60,685 bases of DNA from an uncultured SAR86 cluster bacterium (GTDB taxonomy: Bacteria; Pseudomonadota; Gammaproteobacteria; Magnimaribacterales; D2472). The stretch is taken from NCBI GenBank assembly GCA_902541175.1, contig CACBPP010000005.1, forward strand, positions 1 to 60,685, read 5' to 3'. The notes under the pieces are model-generated. The model had not been told where the DNA came from and made no database searches. It saw nothing but the letters and a program-made list of their open reading frames with translations. Made by a program: the position numbers and the translations under genes. This document shows positions 1 to 7,101 of the stretch, piece after piece (position 1 is the stretch's first letter; every line of letters starts with the position of its first letter).

Positions 1-2
1 AA

Positions 3-188
3 GATATAAATAAAAATTATTCTAAAGAGGAAAAATTGTCTCTTTTAGAGTATTTGTGGAAAACAGCATATGCTGATGGACGATTAGATGTAGATGAAGA
101 GCGAATAGTAAGAAGAGTAGCTGATTTAATTATGATTAAAGATATTGAAGTTTTAAAATTGAAAGACTTATCAAAAAGGAATAATTAG
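3..188 (+). CDS. TerB-like protein, C-terminal fragment (5' end outside window)
   Basis: An open frame enters from the left edge and stops with TAG at 186-188. About 61 residues are visible. The stretch LWKTAYADGRLDVDEERIVR followed by RVADLIMI resembles the helical TerB/COG4103 fold, where an acidic ADG-x-L-x-x-x-E motif precedes an R-rich helix. Family members are small cytoplasmic proteins of uncertain role; tellurite resistance is only a historical label. The stop overlaps that of the convergent carboxylesterase by four bases. With only the C-terminus visible, the family call is tentative. Confidence 0.55.
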   Translation, partial: DINKNYSKEEKLSLLEYLWKTAYADGRLDVDEERIVRRVADLIMIKDIEVLKLKDLSKRNN

Positions 189-1981
189 TCATAGTCAATT
201 ACACTTGCATTATTTATTATAAAATTTTCTGATGTTTTTCTATCGCATTTTCCCGGATAGTTTTTTATGTTTTCTTCGTACATATCATTGCCTACATAAG
301 TAAACATCTGATACAAAACAACACATTTTTCAATTTTATCAAGTCTAGAATCTTCGAAAACCTGTTTTGATAAATTTAAAAGAGTTAAATTATCTGATGA
401 CATTTTAAGATTCTTTTTCTTGTCAATCACCATATATCTTGATTCATTATTTTCATTAAAACTATAAGTTTCCCACTTCACATTATTTGATGAATATCCG
501 GGTTCTCCATATTTGGCAAAATTGCTCCAAAATTTCATAATATTTCTTGATGTGTAAAAACGTGAAATACCCTTAGGATACATAAAATTAGATACAGGCG
601 GACCTCCAACTAACTTGGTGCTTCCTGTTAACAAAGGTATTTCTAGTGCATGACCAGCTCCAAAAAGTTTCTTAAAGTCTGCTATTAAAAACTTTCTTCT
701 GTCATCCCAGTCAATCCTATATGAGTATAGTTCTGAGTTACCAGCTTTTGCCAAGGAATTTAGTGGTTCATTAACGCCTCTTATCTTCCAAGCATTGCTC
801 CTGTAATAATTAAATGCCTCAAAAGCATCTTCATCATTTAAAACTACCTTTGGAAGGCCGAATATAGAACCTGATACAGAGTAATCAACAGTTACAAAAT
901 ATTTTGAAAATGCTAACCATATTTTAACTTCATCTCTAGTTGAGCCAGCAATCGTTGGCACAATATTTAAGTGCTCCTCTTTTGATAACGATTCTTGTAA
1001 GCCAATCTTTGGTATCACAATTCCATCATTAGTAAGCAATGGTAATTCTTCAAAGTTCTCTCTTTCAGCATAGTATTGATAGAACTCCTTTCCTGAAAGA
1101 CTATATAAAATATTCCTTAGTTCCTCCAACGTATATTGATCTTGTAAATTGTTGTCTGATTGGTCATTTATAATTTTATTTACAACTTCCCAAGTTGAAT
1201 AATTTGATGTTGGGGATTGTTGTTTTTGTCTATAAGCGTGATCAAGTGAAATTGATTCAGTGTATCCAGACATTGAGATTGCTTTATGAAATAATCCTTT
1301 TGCTTTGTTTGATACAAGTAATGATAAAACATTATGACCACCAGCAGACTCACCAAAGATTGTTATATTTTCTGAGTTACCTCCAAATAAATTAATATTT
1401 TCATTTACCCATTCAAGGGCTGAAATAATATCTAATGTTCCAAAATTAGATGTTTTATCTATACTGCTTTGTAAACCTTGAATTGATGGATGAGTAAACC
1501 ATCCCAGCGGTCCCAGTCTGTAATTTATGGTAACTACAATCACATTATGCTTTTTAACAAACTTTGTAAAATCATATAAGTCTTTTAAACCGGATGTATT
1601 CCCGCCTCCATGAATCCAAAACATAACTGGAAGTAAATCTTTAGATTTCTTTTTAGGAGCATATATATCTAGATACAAACAATCTTCAGTTCCTGATATT
1701 AAATCATTAGAAAATTGGGAGGATCCACCAAGATTCGATGTTCTTTGAATACAAAAATTATCATCTTTAGGCAGAATGATATTTGAATAATTTTTTAGTT
1801 TCCTTGGGGCTTTCCATCTTAAATCACCAATTGGAGGTTGTGCATATGGAATATCACTCCAAATTGTCACTTTGTTATATGTACTACCCTCTGTTATACC
1901 AGACGAGGTAATAATTTTTGATTCTTGAGCATTGGCCAATGCAAGAAATAATAAAAGCGACAATATGCGTGTACTTCTCAA
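185..1981 (-). CDS. Secreted type-B carboxylesterase (COesterase family)
   Basis: An alpha/beta hydrolase of the carboxylesterase/cholinesterase family, 598 aa, expected to hydrolyse esters in the periplasm or outside the cell. Residues 1-18 form a short hydrophobic signal peptide ending ALANA before QES. The oxyanion motif HGGG is at about 124-127. The nucleophile elbow GESAGG puts the catalytic Ser at 212. GSTRDE around 346-351 is the likely acidic region, and GAGHALE carries the likely catalytic His444. The length is typical. No ATG is in frame, so translation probably starts at TTG (1981), without a clear ribosome-binding site; a TTG at codon 7 would leave a very short signal. Its natural substrate cannot be told. 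Confidence 0.88.
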   Translation of the reverse strand: MRSTRILSLLLFLALANAQESKIITSSGITEGSTYNKVTIWSDIPYAQPPIGDLRWKAPRKLKNYSNIILPKDDNFCIQRTSNLGGSSQFSNDLISGTEDCLYLDIYAPKKKSKDLLPVMFWIHGGGNTSGLKDLYDFTKFVKKHNVIVVTINYRLGPLGWFTHPSIQGLQSSIDKTSNFGTLDIISALEWVNENINLFGGNSENITIFGESAGGHNVLSLLVSNKAKGLFHKAISMSGYTESISLDHAYRQKQQSPTSNYSTWEVVNKIINDQSDNNLQDQYTLEELRNILYSLSGKEFYQYYAERENFEELPLLTNDGIVIPKIGLQESLSKEEHLNIVPTIAGSTRDEVKIWLAFSKYFVTVDYSVSGSIFGLPKVVLNDEDAFEAFNYYRSNAWKIRGVNEPLNSLAKAGNSELYSYRIDWDDRRKFLIADFKKLFGAGHALEIPLLTGSTKLVGGPPVSNFMYPKGISRFYTSRNIMKFWSNFAKYGEPGYSSNNVKWETYSFNENNESRYMVIDKKKNLKMSSDNLTLLNLSKQVFEDSRLDKIEKCVVLYQMFTYVGNDMYEENIKNYPGKCDRKTSENFIINNASVIDYD

Positions 1982-2020
1982 TTTAGCAAATGTTAAATGT
2001 TTAAATAAAATTCTAGGTTA

Positions 2021-2029
2021 TATATTATA
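2021..2029. promoter_or_regulatory. Candidate back-to-back -10 region for the esterase and tRNA-Pro
   Basis: An AT palindrome-like block lies between the divergent esterase and tRNA-Pro. On minus it reads TATAAT (2029-2024), about 40 bases before the esterase TTG. On plus, TATATT (2021-2026) lies 12 bases before the tRNA 5' end. No good -35 hexamer is evident on either strand, so this rests on -10 likeness and position only. Confidence 0.3.
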
Positions 2030-2037
2030 TACAAACT

Positions 2038-2114
2038 CGGGATGTAGCGCAGCCTGGTAGCGCACTACACTGGGGGTGTAGTGGTCGTCGGTTCAAATCC
2101 GGCCATCCCGACCA
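2038..2114 (+). tRNA. tRNA-Pro (anticodon GGG)
   Basis: A full 77-base cloverleaf with encoded CCA. The acceptor CGGGATG pairs with CATCCCG. The anticodon stem CTACA/TGTAG encloses the loop CTGGGGG, so the anticodon GGG is at 2072-2074. The T arm has GGTTCAAATCC. In several gammaproteobacteria a tRNA-Pro lies just downstream of ihfA (recalled, not checked). Here the Wza-like and YjbH-like genes and a plus-strand gene lie between them. Confidence 0.97.
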
Positions 2115-2154
2115 TTAATATATGTTTAGCATTTTATTAATATGAGTGAAAAAA

Positions 2155-2206
2155 GTACATAAAATATCAAAAAAATGTACATATGATAAAAAAACACGTA
2201 TATAAT
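2155..2206 (+). promoter_or_regulatory. Candidate promoter and direct-repeat operator for the STGE-repeat protein gene
   Basis: TATAAT at 2201-2206 gives a predicted start near 2213 and a leader of about 60 bases. No consensus -35 is present. The word GTACAT occurs at 2155-2160 and 2177-2182, starting exactly 22 bases apart (about two helical turns), each followed by similar A-rich sequence. The second copy overlaps the expected -35 position. Such spacing fits a dimeric regulator site, but no family is recognised. Confidence 0.4.
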
Positions 2207-2271
2207 TGGCAATCCATGACAATTAATTGTATTATTGTCTAAAAGTTTAAGCCTACTTAGAGGAGTAAATT

Positions 2272-2850
2272 ATGGCTAAGTTTATTAAATCAAAGTTTAA
2301 AGTATTGTGGGGAACAGTATTTGCGTTCTTCTATGGTTTTTTTGCAAATGATATTATTGCTCAAGAATCAGGTTCGGATGAAGCTGAGGAACAATCAGCT
2401 GATCAGAAGCAATTAAGTCCTGGTGCTATAGCTGCTGCTGTTGCTGCAGCTGCTGCACTTATTGCTTCAGATGATGGAGATGGTGGTTCTGCGCCAGCTC
2501 CAGCGCCTACACCGGCTCCGACTCCAGCGCCTACACCGGCTCCGACTCCAGCGCCAACTCCGGCACCAACTCCGGCACCAACTCCGGCACCAACTCCTGC
2601 GCCTGCACCTAGTACAGGACCTAGTACAGGTGAAAGTACTGGTGAAAGTACTGGTGAAAGTACTGGTGAAAGTACTGGTGAAAGCACAGGTGAGAGCACA
2701 GGTGAGAGCACAGGCGAGAGCACAGGCGAGAGCACAGGTGAGAGCACAGGTGAAAGTACTGGTGAAAGTACTGGTGCGAGTACTGGTGAGAACACAGGTG
2801 AGAATACAGGTGAGAACACTGGTGAGAACACTGGTGAAAATGCCTCTTAA
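2272..2850 (+). CDS. Secreted PT/STGE-repeat protein, YjbE/GfcA-like
   Basis: A 192-residue low-complexity exported protein. ATG 2272 has a good ribosome-binding site (AGGAG, 2261-2265). Residues 1-31 look like a signal peptide, with cleavage plausible at IIA/QES. An acidic patch (about 32-46) is followed by an Ala-rich segment and an acidic DDGDGG linker (about 67-72). Then come about 40 residues of Ala-Pro/Thr-Pro repeats and 19 tetrapeptides (STGE, with STGP, STGA and NTGE variants). E. coli YjbE and GfcA are likewise small Thr/Ser-rich exported proteins of unknown function, encoded with YjbH/GfcD and Wza/GfcE; homologous partners lie next door on the other strand. Assignment rests on architecture and context, not alignment. 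A role as a polysaccharide-associated or glycosylated surface protein is inference. Confidence 0.65.
   Translation: MAKFIKSKFKVLWGTVFAFFYGFFANDIIAQESGSDEAEEQSADQKQLSPGAIAAAVAAAAALIASDDGDGGSAPAPAPTPAPTPAPTPAPTPAPTPAPTPAPTPAPTPAPAPSTGPSTGESTGESTGESTGESTGESTGESTGESTGESTGESTGESTGESTGESTGASTGENTGENTGENTGENTGENAS
2491..2610 (+). repeat. Coding tandem repeat encoding Ala-Pro/Thr-Pro
   Basis: Forty codons of degenerate AP and TP dipeptides. A 24-base unit (beginning actccagcgcct) is nearly duplicated at first, then a 12-base unit (actccggcacca) repeats exactly several times. The block is much richer in G+C than its surroundings, and the near-identical units suggest recent expansion. Confidence 0.9.
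2611..2838 (+). repeat. 12-bp coding tandem repeat, 19 units (STGE)
   Basis: Exactly 19 in-frame 12-base units. They encode STGP, twelve STGE, STGA, STGE and four NTGE. Variants cluster in blocks: agtactggtgaa units first, agcacaggtgag or agcacaggcgag units in the middle, then aacacaggtgag-like units. This block structure is expected from slippage or unequal crossover. Each gain or loss of a unit keeps the reading frame, so the protein length can vary between strains. Confidence 0.95.
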
Positions 2851-2863
2851 TTAAATATATGAT

Positions 2864-2895
2864 AAAAAAAATAGCGGCTTTGCCGCTATTTTTTT
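2864..2895. terminator. Bidirectional intrinsic terminator
   Basis: The stem ATAGCGGC (2871-2878) pairs with GCCGCTAT (2882-2889) around a three-base loop. It is flanked by an A-run on the left and a T-run on the right, so it works as an intrinsic terminator in both directions. It sits between the convergent STGE-repeat gene and the YjbH-like gene and overlaps the TAA stop of the latter (2894-2896). Confidence 0.93.
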
Positions 2896-5049
2896 ATTCT
2901 AAAAATAAATGACCATCCCAATCATTACTAAACTCGAGTTGATTTGTGTTGAACATTGAACCTGTTAAGCTTTTTCCAAAGCGTAGCTTCTGGCCTCCAT
3001 CTCTTGTTAATGGCCTTAATCTATAATCTATTCTTCTACCTGAATATTTTCCTCCAGAAAGTAAGTCAAAAGGAATCCTCCAATAAAATCCTTTATCAAA
3101 ACTACCCTCACCAAATAACTCAAAAGGTACATCAGTCAAAGTAACCCAAACACCAGAAGTAAAGCCAGAAGGAGTTTCTCTTGATAAATCAAGTGTGCAA
3201 CCATCATCTTTTGCTAAATAACGACCGCAACTTATATCAGCCGAAATGCCGTTCCATAATTCATAATTAAAGCTTAAATGTCCAGTTGAAACTTGATAAT
3301 CAAGAAAATCAAATTTTTGATCAAAAGCTCTTTTTCTTACTTCAAAAAGATTAAATGCAAGATGGTATCTTTTATCAAAAGGTTTATATAATATTTCCAC
3401 ACCGACGCCTCCATACATTGCTTCAAAAATTCCTGCAGTTATATGAGCATACAGTTCCTTTTTAGGTGACCAAAGATAGTCAATATGTAATTTGGCGATA
3501 TGTTGGTCAGCACCTTTGAGATATTGAACAATATCTGACCTCACATGAGGAAGGTCTGATTGAGGACCAGAAATAGAATCTCTAAAATTATTTGATATTT
3601 TAAGCCCAATCTCTGAGGTTAAAATAAGATTTCTTCTGAATAAAACTTGATTTGTTTGTTTCACAGCAAGACCTCTTGAAAAGAATCTTTCAGGTGCACC
3701 AATATGTGTCAGGAAAACTGGACTTCTAGAGGTAAAAACCATTGGCAACGGAAGGTTTGGTCTAAATTCATGTTCAAGTGATTTTTCTTTATCACCAGAT
3801 GAAAGTTCAGTATATTCTTTTAAAATCTCTATTATTTGATTATCACTATTTACTTTATTGGCTAGATATGTAACTTTATTTAACTCAACGCCTTCATTCA
3901 TATGAGATACGTTTATGGTATGGGCTTTAATTTTGTGATTGTCAGCAATATCTTTGATTATAGATGCAGCATAAGATGATGATCTTATATGATTCATATG
4001 ACCTTCAGCCATAATAACCACATCAATAGCAGATTCTTCTAAATGAGCTGTCTGAAGCCATAATTTATTTGAATTTAAATTTCTTAAAAGATCAACGTAG
4101 AAAGTTTTTTTATCTTTGATGCTTCGCTCTTCCCAAGGCAAATCTGTATTTTTAGCAGTATTTGAGATCTTTGGATTAAATTTATTTTTTTTAACCCCTT
4201 CACCATTAAAAGATCCGCCAAATGAAAAACCAAAGCTAAATGTATTACCTTTTATAAATGAACTTTGAAGAGTTAAGTTTTTATTAACTCTATATGAAAA
4301 TCCAAAATTTAAGGAAGATTCTTTTTTTCTAATATCATATATTGCGTCAGTCCTTCCTCCACCTGAAAAATCAAAATAATCAAATGGATCGTATTCCATC
4401 TTAAATACTAGACCTTTTGTTTTAGGAATTATCCATTCTATTCCTCCAAATAGACCTACTTCACCTCTAAACCATTGATCATATGATGGAGCGCCACCTA
4501 GTTGATAATTATCAGAAAATACAGGTCTAGTGTTCAATCTTTCTGAAATATAATTCAGGGGATTCTCAAAACTATTTTCGCCTGAAAATTTACCCCATCC
4601 CATACCAAGAGAATATCTATAATTTTTGAAATTTTGACTAGCTACTATGTACTCTTTGGTAAAGTATCCAGTACCTGCAAAATCATCCATACCAATGGCA
4701 ATATTTGGAAAGTTTCTATTTTTAGGTCTGTACAAAGCTTTTACATTGAAACCTTTATCTAAGTAATCTCCTCTTCTATCAGTTCCCTCCCAAATTAAGT
4801 CTCTTGGTCGATAATAAAAATAGCTTGCTTCTAACCAATTAAAAGGACTTGCAGTCATAGTGCCAAACTTCCAAATATCATTTAAATTTGTTGTAAGGTA
4901 GACTGAACTTTCATCAAGAATGTTTGCAGTTGGAGTTTGAATTAATCCAACTTGCCCAAATGAATTATATGAAAGACTTGAAAAGTCTATATCTTTATAA
5001 TTCGAGCTATATATAGTGGATGTAAAAAAAAATAAAAAAAAAATCTCAT
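2894..5049 (-). CDS. YjbH-like outer-membrane exopolysaccharide protein; apparent frameshift in signal-peptide poly-T
   Basis: The frame is open from 2894 to the preceding wza-like stop, but the first in-frame ATG is internal (4858, giving 654 aa). The 64 codons before it clearly belong to the protein: they encode FGQVGLIQTPTANILDESS, the hallmark start of mature YjbH/DUF940 proteins. ATG 5049, directly after the upstream stop, is out of frame. Between them lie ten T, one A and nine T. One extra T would give MRFFFLFFFTSTIYSS, a good signal peptide, and a 718-aa protein, close to the roughly 700 aa of E. coli YjbH. The rest is rich in beta-strand-like, aromatic-ended segments, as in outer-membrane proteins. 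Either slippage switches expression or the tract is mis-sequenced. The family role is exopolysaccharide export; mechanism unknown. Confidence 0.8.
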
Positions 5050-5050
5050 T

Positions 5051-6826
5051 TTAGTTATTGATACTTGCTACAGACGCAATGCTTAAAGCCAAGCTGCTTA
5101 CTATTGGCGCCCAAATTGCTGCCGTCTGAACTGGATTAGCTAGCGTAGCAGACCGAGGGACATAAATTATTGAACCAGGATAAATTTTTATTTCATTACG
5201 CATATTTGATGCAAAAGCTAGTCTATTATTTCTTAATGAAAGACTTTCTGTTTTTCCGTTAGGATGAACAACAAATATAATATTAGTATCTGCTGAGGTT
5301 AACACTCCTCCTGAGCCTTCAATATAATGTGCCAGTCCTTCATTGGGCTCATATTTAACCGCACCTTGGTTATTTACTTCACCATAAATGTATACCTGTT
5401 GTGTTAATAATGGAATTATTATCTCATCGCCGTCTTCAAGAACTGTATCCAATTCAGGTTTTGCATTAAGGACATCTAAATCAAACTCAGCAATTACTCT
5501 TCCAACATCTTCAACTTTACGAAGCTCTCTTAGAATAAATTGTAAGTTTTTATCAGTTCCTGATAGACCCGAAAGACCAGCATTATCTATTAAATTTTTA
5601 ATATAATTATCGTATAGTCTTTCCGTGGCTATTTTATTTATTTCAATACTTCTTGCATTATTTAAAAATCCACCAAATGGATATGCATACTCTTCATAAC
5701 CACCAGCTCTCTCAAGAACATCTTTTAAAGTGTCACCATCAACAATTTTATATTTTCCAGGAATTTTAACTGCGCCACTGATATTTACTGTTCCATATTT
5801 ATATTCTCTGATAATCAAAGAATCATTATTTCTTATTTTATAATTCTTAAGTTCTTCATAATTCAATGAGAGAATCTCGATATTATTTTTATTGAGCCTC
5901 TGTAATTGAATAAAATCTAGATCAGCATCACTCGAAATTCCATTAGCAAATTTAACCAAATCTTGTAGGGTTTCGTCATCTTTCATTTCGTATAAAAAAG
6001 GCCTATTAACACCTGACAAAACATTAACTATATTCATAGCAGGACTAACAAGAATACTATCACCAGTTCTCAACCTAGTACTTACATTGTTCCTACCTAA
6101 AATTATTAACTCATATATGTCTAAACTTTCAACAACCTTATTATCTCTAATAAGTTTTATTTCTCTATAACTTCCATTGTCGTCAATGCCTCCTGCCATT
6201 GTGATAGCATGCAACATATTTGAATTACCGCTAAGGGTATATACACCAGGATTAAATGCATTTCCGGTGACTAAAACTTGAATATCTCTAACATTGCTCA
6301 ATGTTACATAGGCTTGAGTTCCAATATATGAACTATTAACTCTTGCCTGAATGAGATTATTTGCGTCATTAAGTTTTAAACCACCAACATTGATCTTACC
6401 TAAGCCAGTTATATTGATTGAGCCATCTCTACTAATTGAAAATTTATCAGTAAATTCTTCTTGTCCAAATAGTTGTATTTCAAGGACATCACCATAATCT
6501 AAAATATATGAATCATCTAAATTTGGCTCGTTTACAGGCATAAAAGAAGATTGAATTGTGTCAAAGAATTTTTTACCAAATACCTTGTCATCATAATCGT
6601 AGTCTTTGGCTATTTCGCTATCATCTTCGGTTTGATCCATATCTTTATCTAATTCAACTGATGCTCTTCTATAAATAGGTTCTTCACTTTTTTCTTTTGC
6701 TTCTACTTTATCTAGGACATCTTCACGAACATCTTCAGGAAGACTTTCCAAGAATAGATCATCTATTTCTTGAGATACAAGAAATAAAGAATTGAAAGAA
6801 ATTAAGGTTATAAGTAGCTTTTTCAT
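5051..6826 (-). CDS. Wza-like polysaccharide export protein with SLBB domains
   Basis: A 591-aa outer-membrane export channel candidate (poly_export/SLBB family; E. coli Wza has 379 aa). Residues 1-18 form a signal peptide, but no lipobox Cys is seen, unlike Wza. An acidic, probably disordered region spans about 20-90. The export domain begins near 103 (YILDYGDVLEIQLFGQ). SLBB-type units begin near 183 (VLVTGNAFNPGVY), about 345 (VNISGAVKIPGKY) and about 480 (VYIYGEVNNQGAV). A hydrophobic C-terminal segment (about 571-591) could be the membrane-spanning helix. It starts two bases after ihfA and runs into the YjbH-like gene, matching the GfcE-GfcD pairing. It probably serves the nearby polysaccharide locus or a separate exopolysaccharide. 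Confidence 0.88.
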   Translation of the reverse strand: MKKLLITLISFNSLFLVSQEIDDLFLESLPEDVREDVLDKVEAKEKSEEPIYRRASVELDKDMDQTEDDSEIAKDYDYDDKVFGKKFFDTIQSSFMPVNEPNLDDSYILDYGDVLEIQLFGQEEFTDKFSISRDGSINITGLGKINVGGLKLNDANNLIQARVNSSYIGTQAYVTLSNVRDIQVLVTGNAFNPGVYTLSGNSNMLHAITMAGGIDDNGSYREIKLIRDNKVVESLDIYELIILGRNNVSTRLRTGDSILVSPAMNIVNVLSGVNRPFLYEMKDDETLQDLVKFANGISSDADLDFIQLQRLNKNNIEILSLNYEELKNYKIRNNDSLIIREYKYGTVNISGAVKIPGKYKIVDGDTLKDVLERAGGYEEYAYPFGGFLNNARSIEINKIATERLYDNYIKNLIDNAGLSGLSGTDKNLQFILRELRKVEDVGRVIAEFDLDVLNAKPELDTVLEDGDEIIIPLLTQQVYIYGEVNNQGAVKYEPNEGLAHYIEGSGGVLTSADTNIIFVVHPNGKTESLSLRNNRLAFASNMRNEIKIYPGSIIYVPRSATLANPVQTAAIWAPIVSSLALSIASVASINN

Positions 6827-6828
6827 AG

Positions 6829-7101
6829 TTAGTTTAGCAATTTTTTGATTTTGTTTGATGCCTTAAAACTGAGCTTATTCATACTAGGTATTATATATGA
6901 TTCTTTGGTTTTTGGGTTTCTTCCAATTCTTTTGGGAGTGTTTTTAAAATCAAATGAACCAAAATGACTTAATTTTATTTTTTTTGATTTTGCATTATTT
7001 TTTATAATGTCTAAAAAACTCTCAAGAATTTTTTTACTAACATCGATAGATAATTTTGTTGAAGAGCTAATCTCCTTACTTATATATTTTTTATTAGTCA
7101 T
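6829..7101 (-). CDS. ihfA: Integration host factor subunit alpha
   Basis: A 90-aa DNA-bending protein of the HU/IHF family, which pairs with IhfB (encoded at 52909-53202) for nucleoid organisation and regulation. The HU/IHF signature is seen as LSHFGSFDFKNTPKRIGRNP, with the DNA-inserting proline region in the RIGRNPKT arm. Position directly after pheT is the classic gammaproteobacterial order and separates it from HU. The pheT stop and ihfA start are tightly coupled. It is lysine-rich, as expected from low GC. Confidence 0.9.
   Translation of the reverse strand: MTNKKYISKEISSSTKLSIDVSKKILESFLDIIKNNAKSKKIKLSHFGSFDFKNTPKRIGRNPKTKESYIIPSMNKLSFKASNKIKKLLN

Noticed and set aside
2403-2831. Long antisense open frame across the STGE repeat gene
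   Set aside because: It exists only because the 12-base repeat is open in several frames; the plus-strand frame has a ribosome-binding site, a signal peptide and a terminator.
2491-2838. Tandem repeats as a possible CRISPR array
   Set aside because: Units are 12 bases, contiguous, without spacers, and in frame with a coding sequence.
2894-4858. YjbH-like protein taken to begin at ATG 4858
   Set aside because: Conserved mature-protein residues continue 64 codons upstream in frame and there is no signal peptide at 4858.
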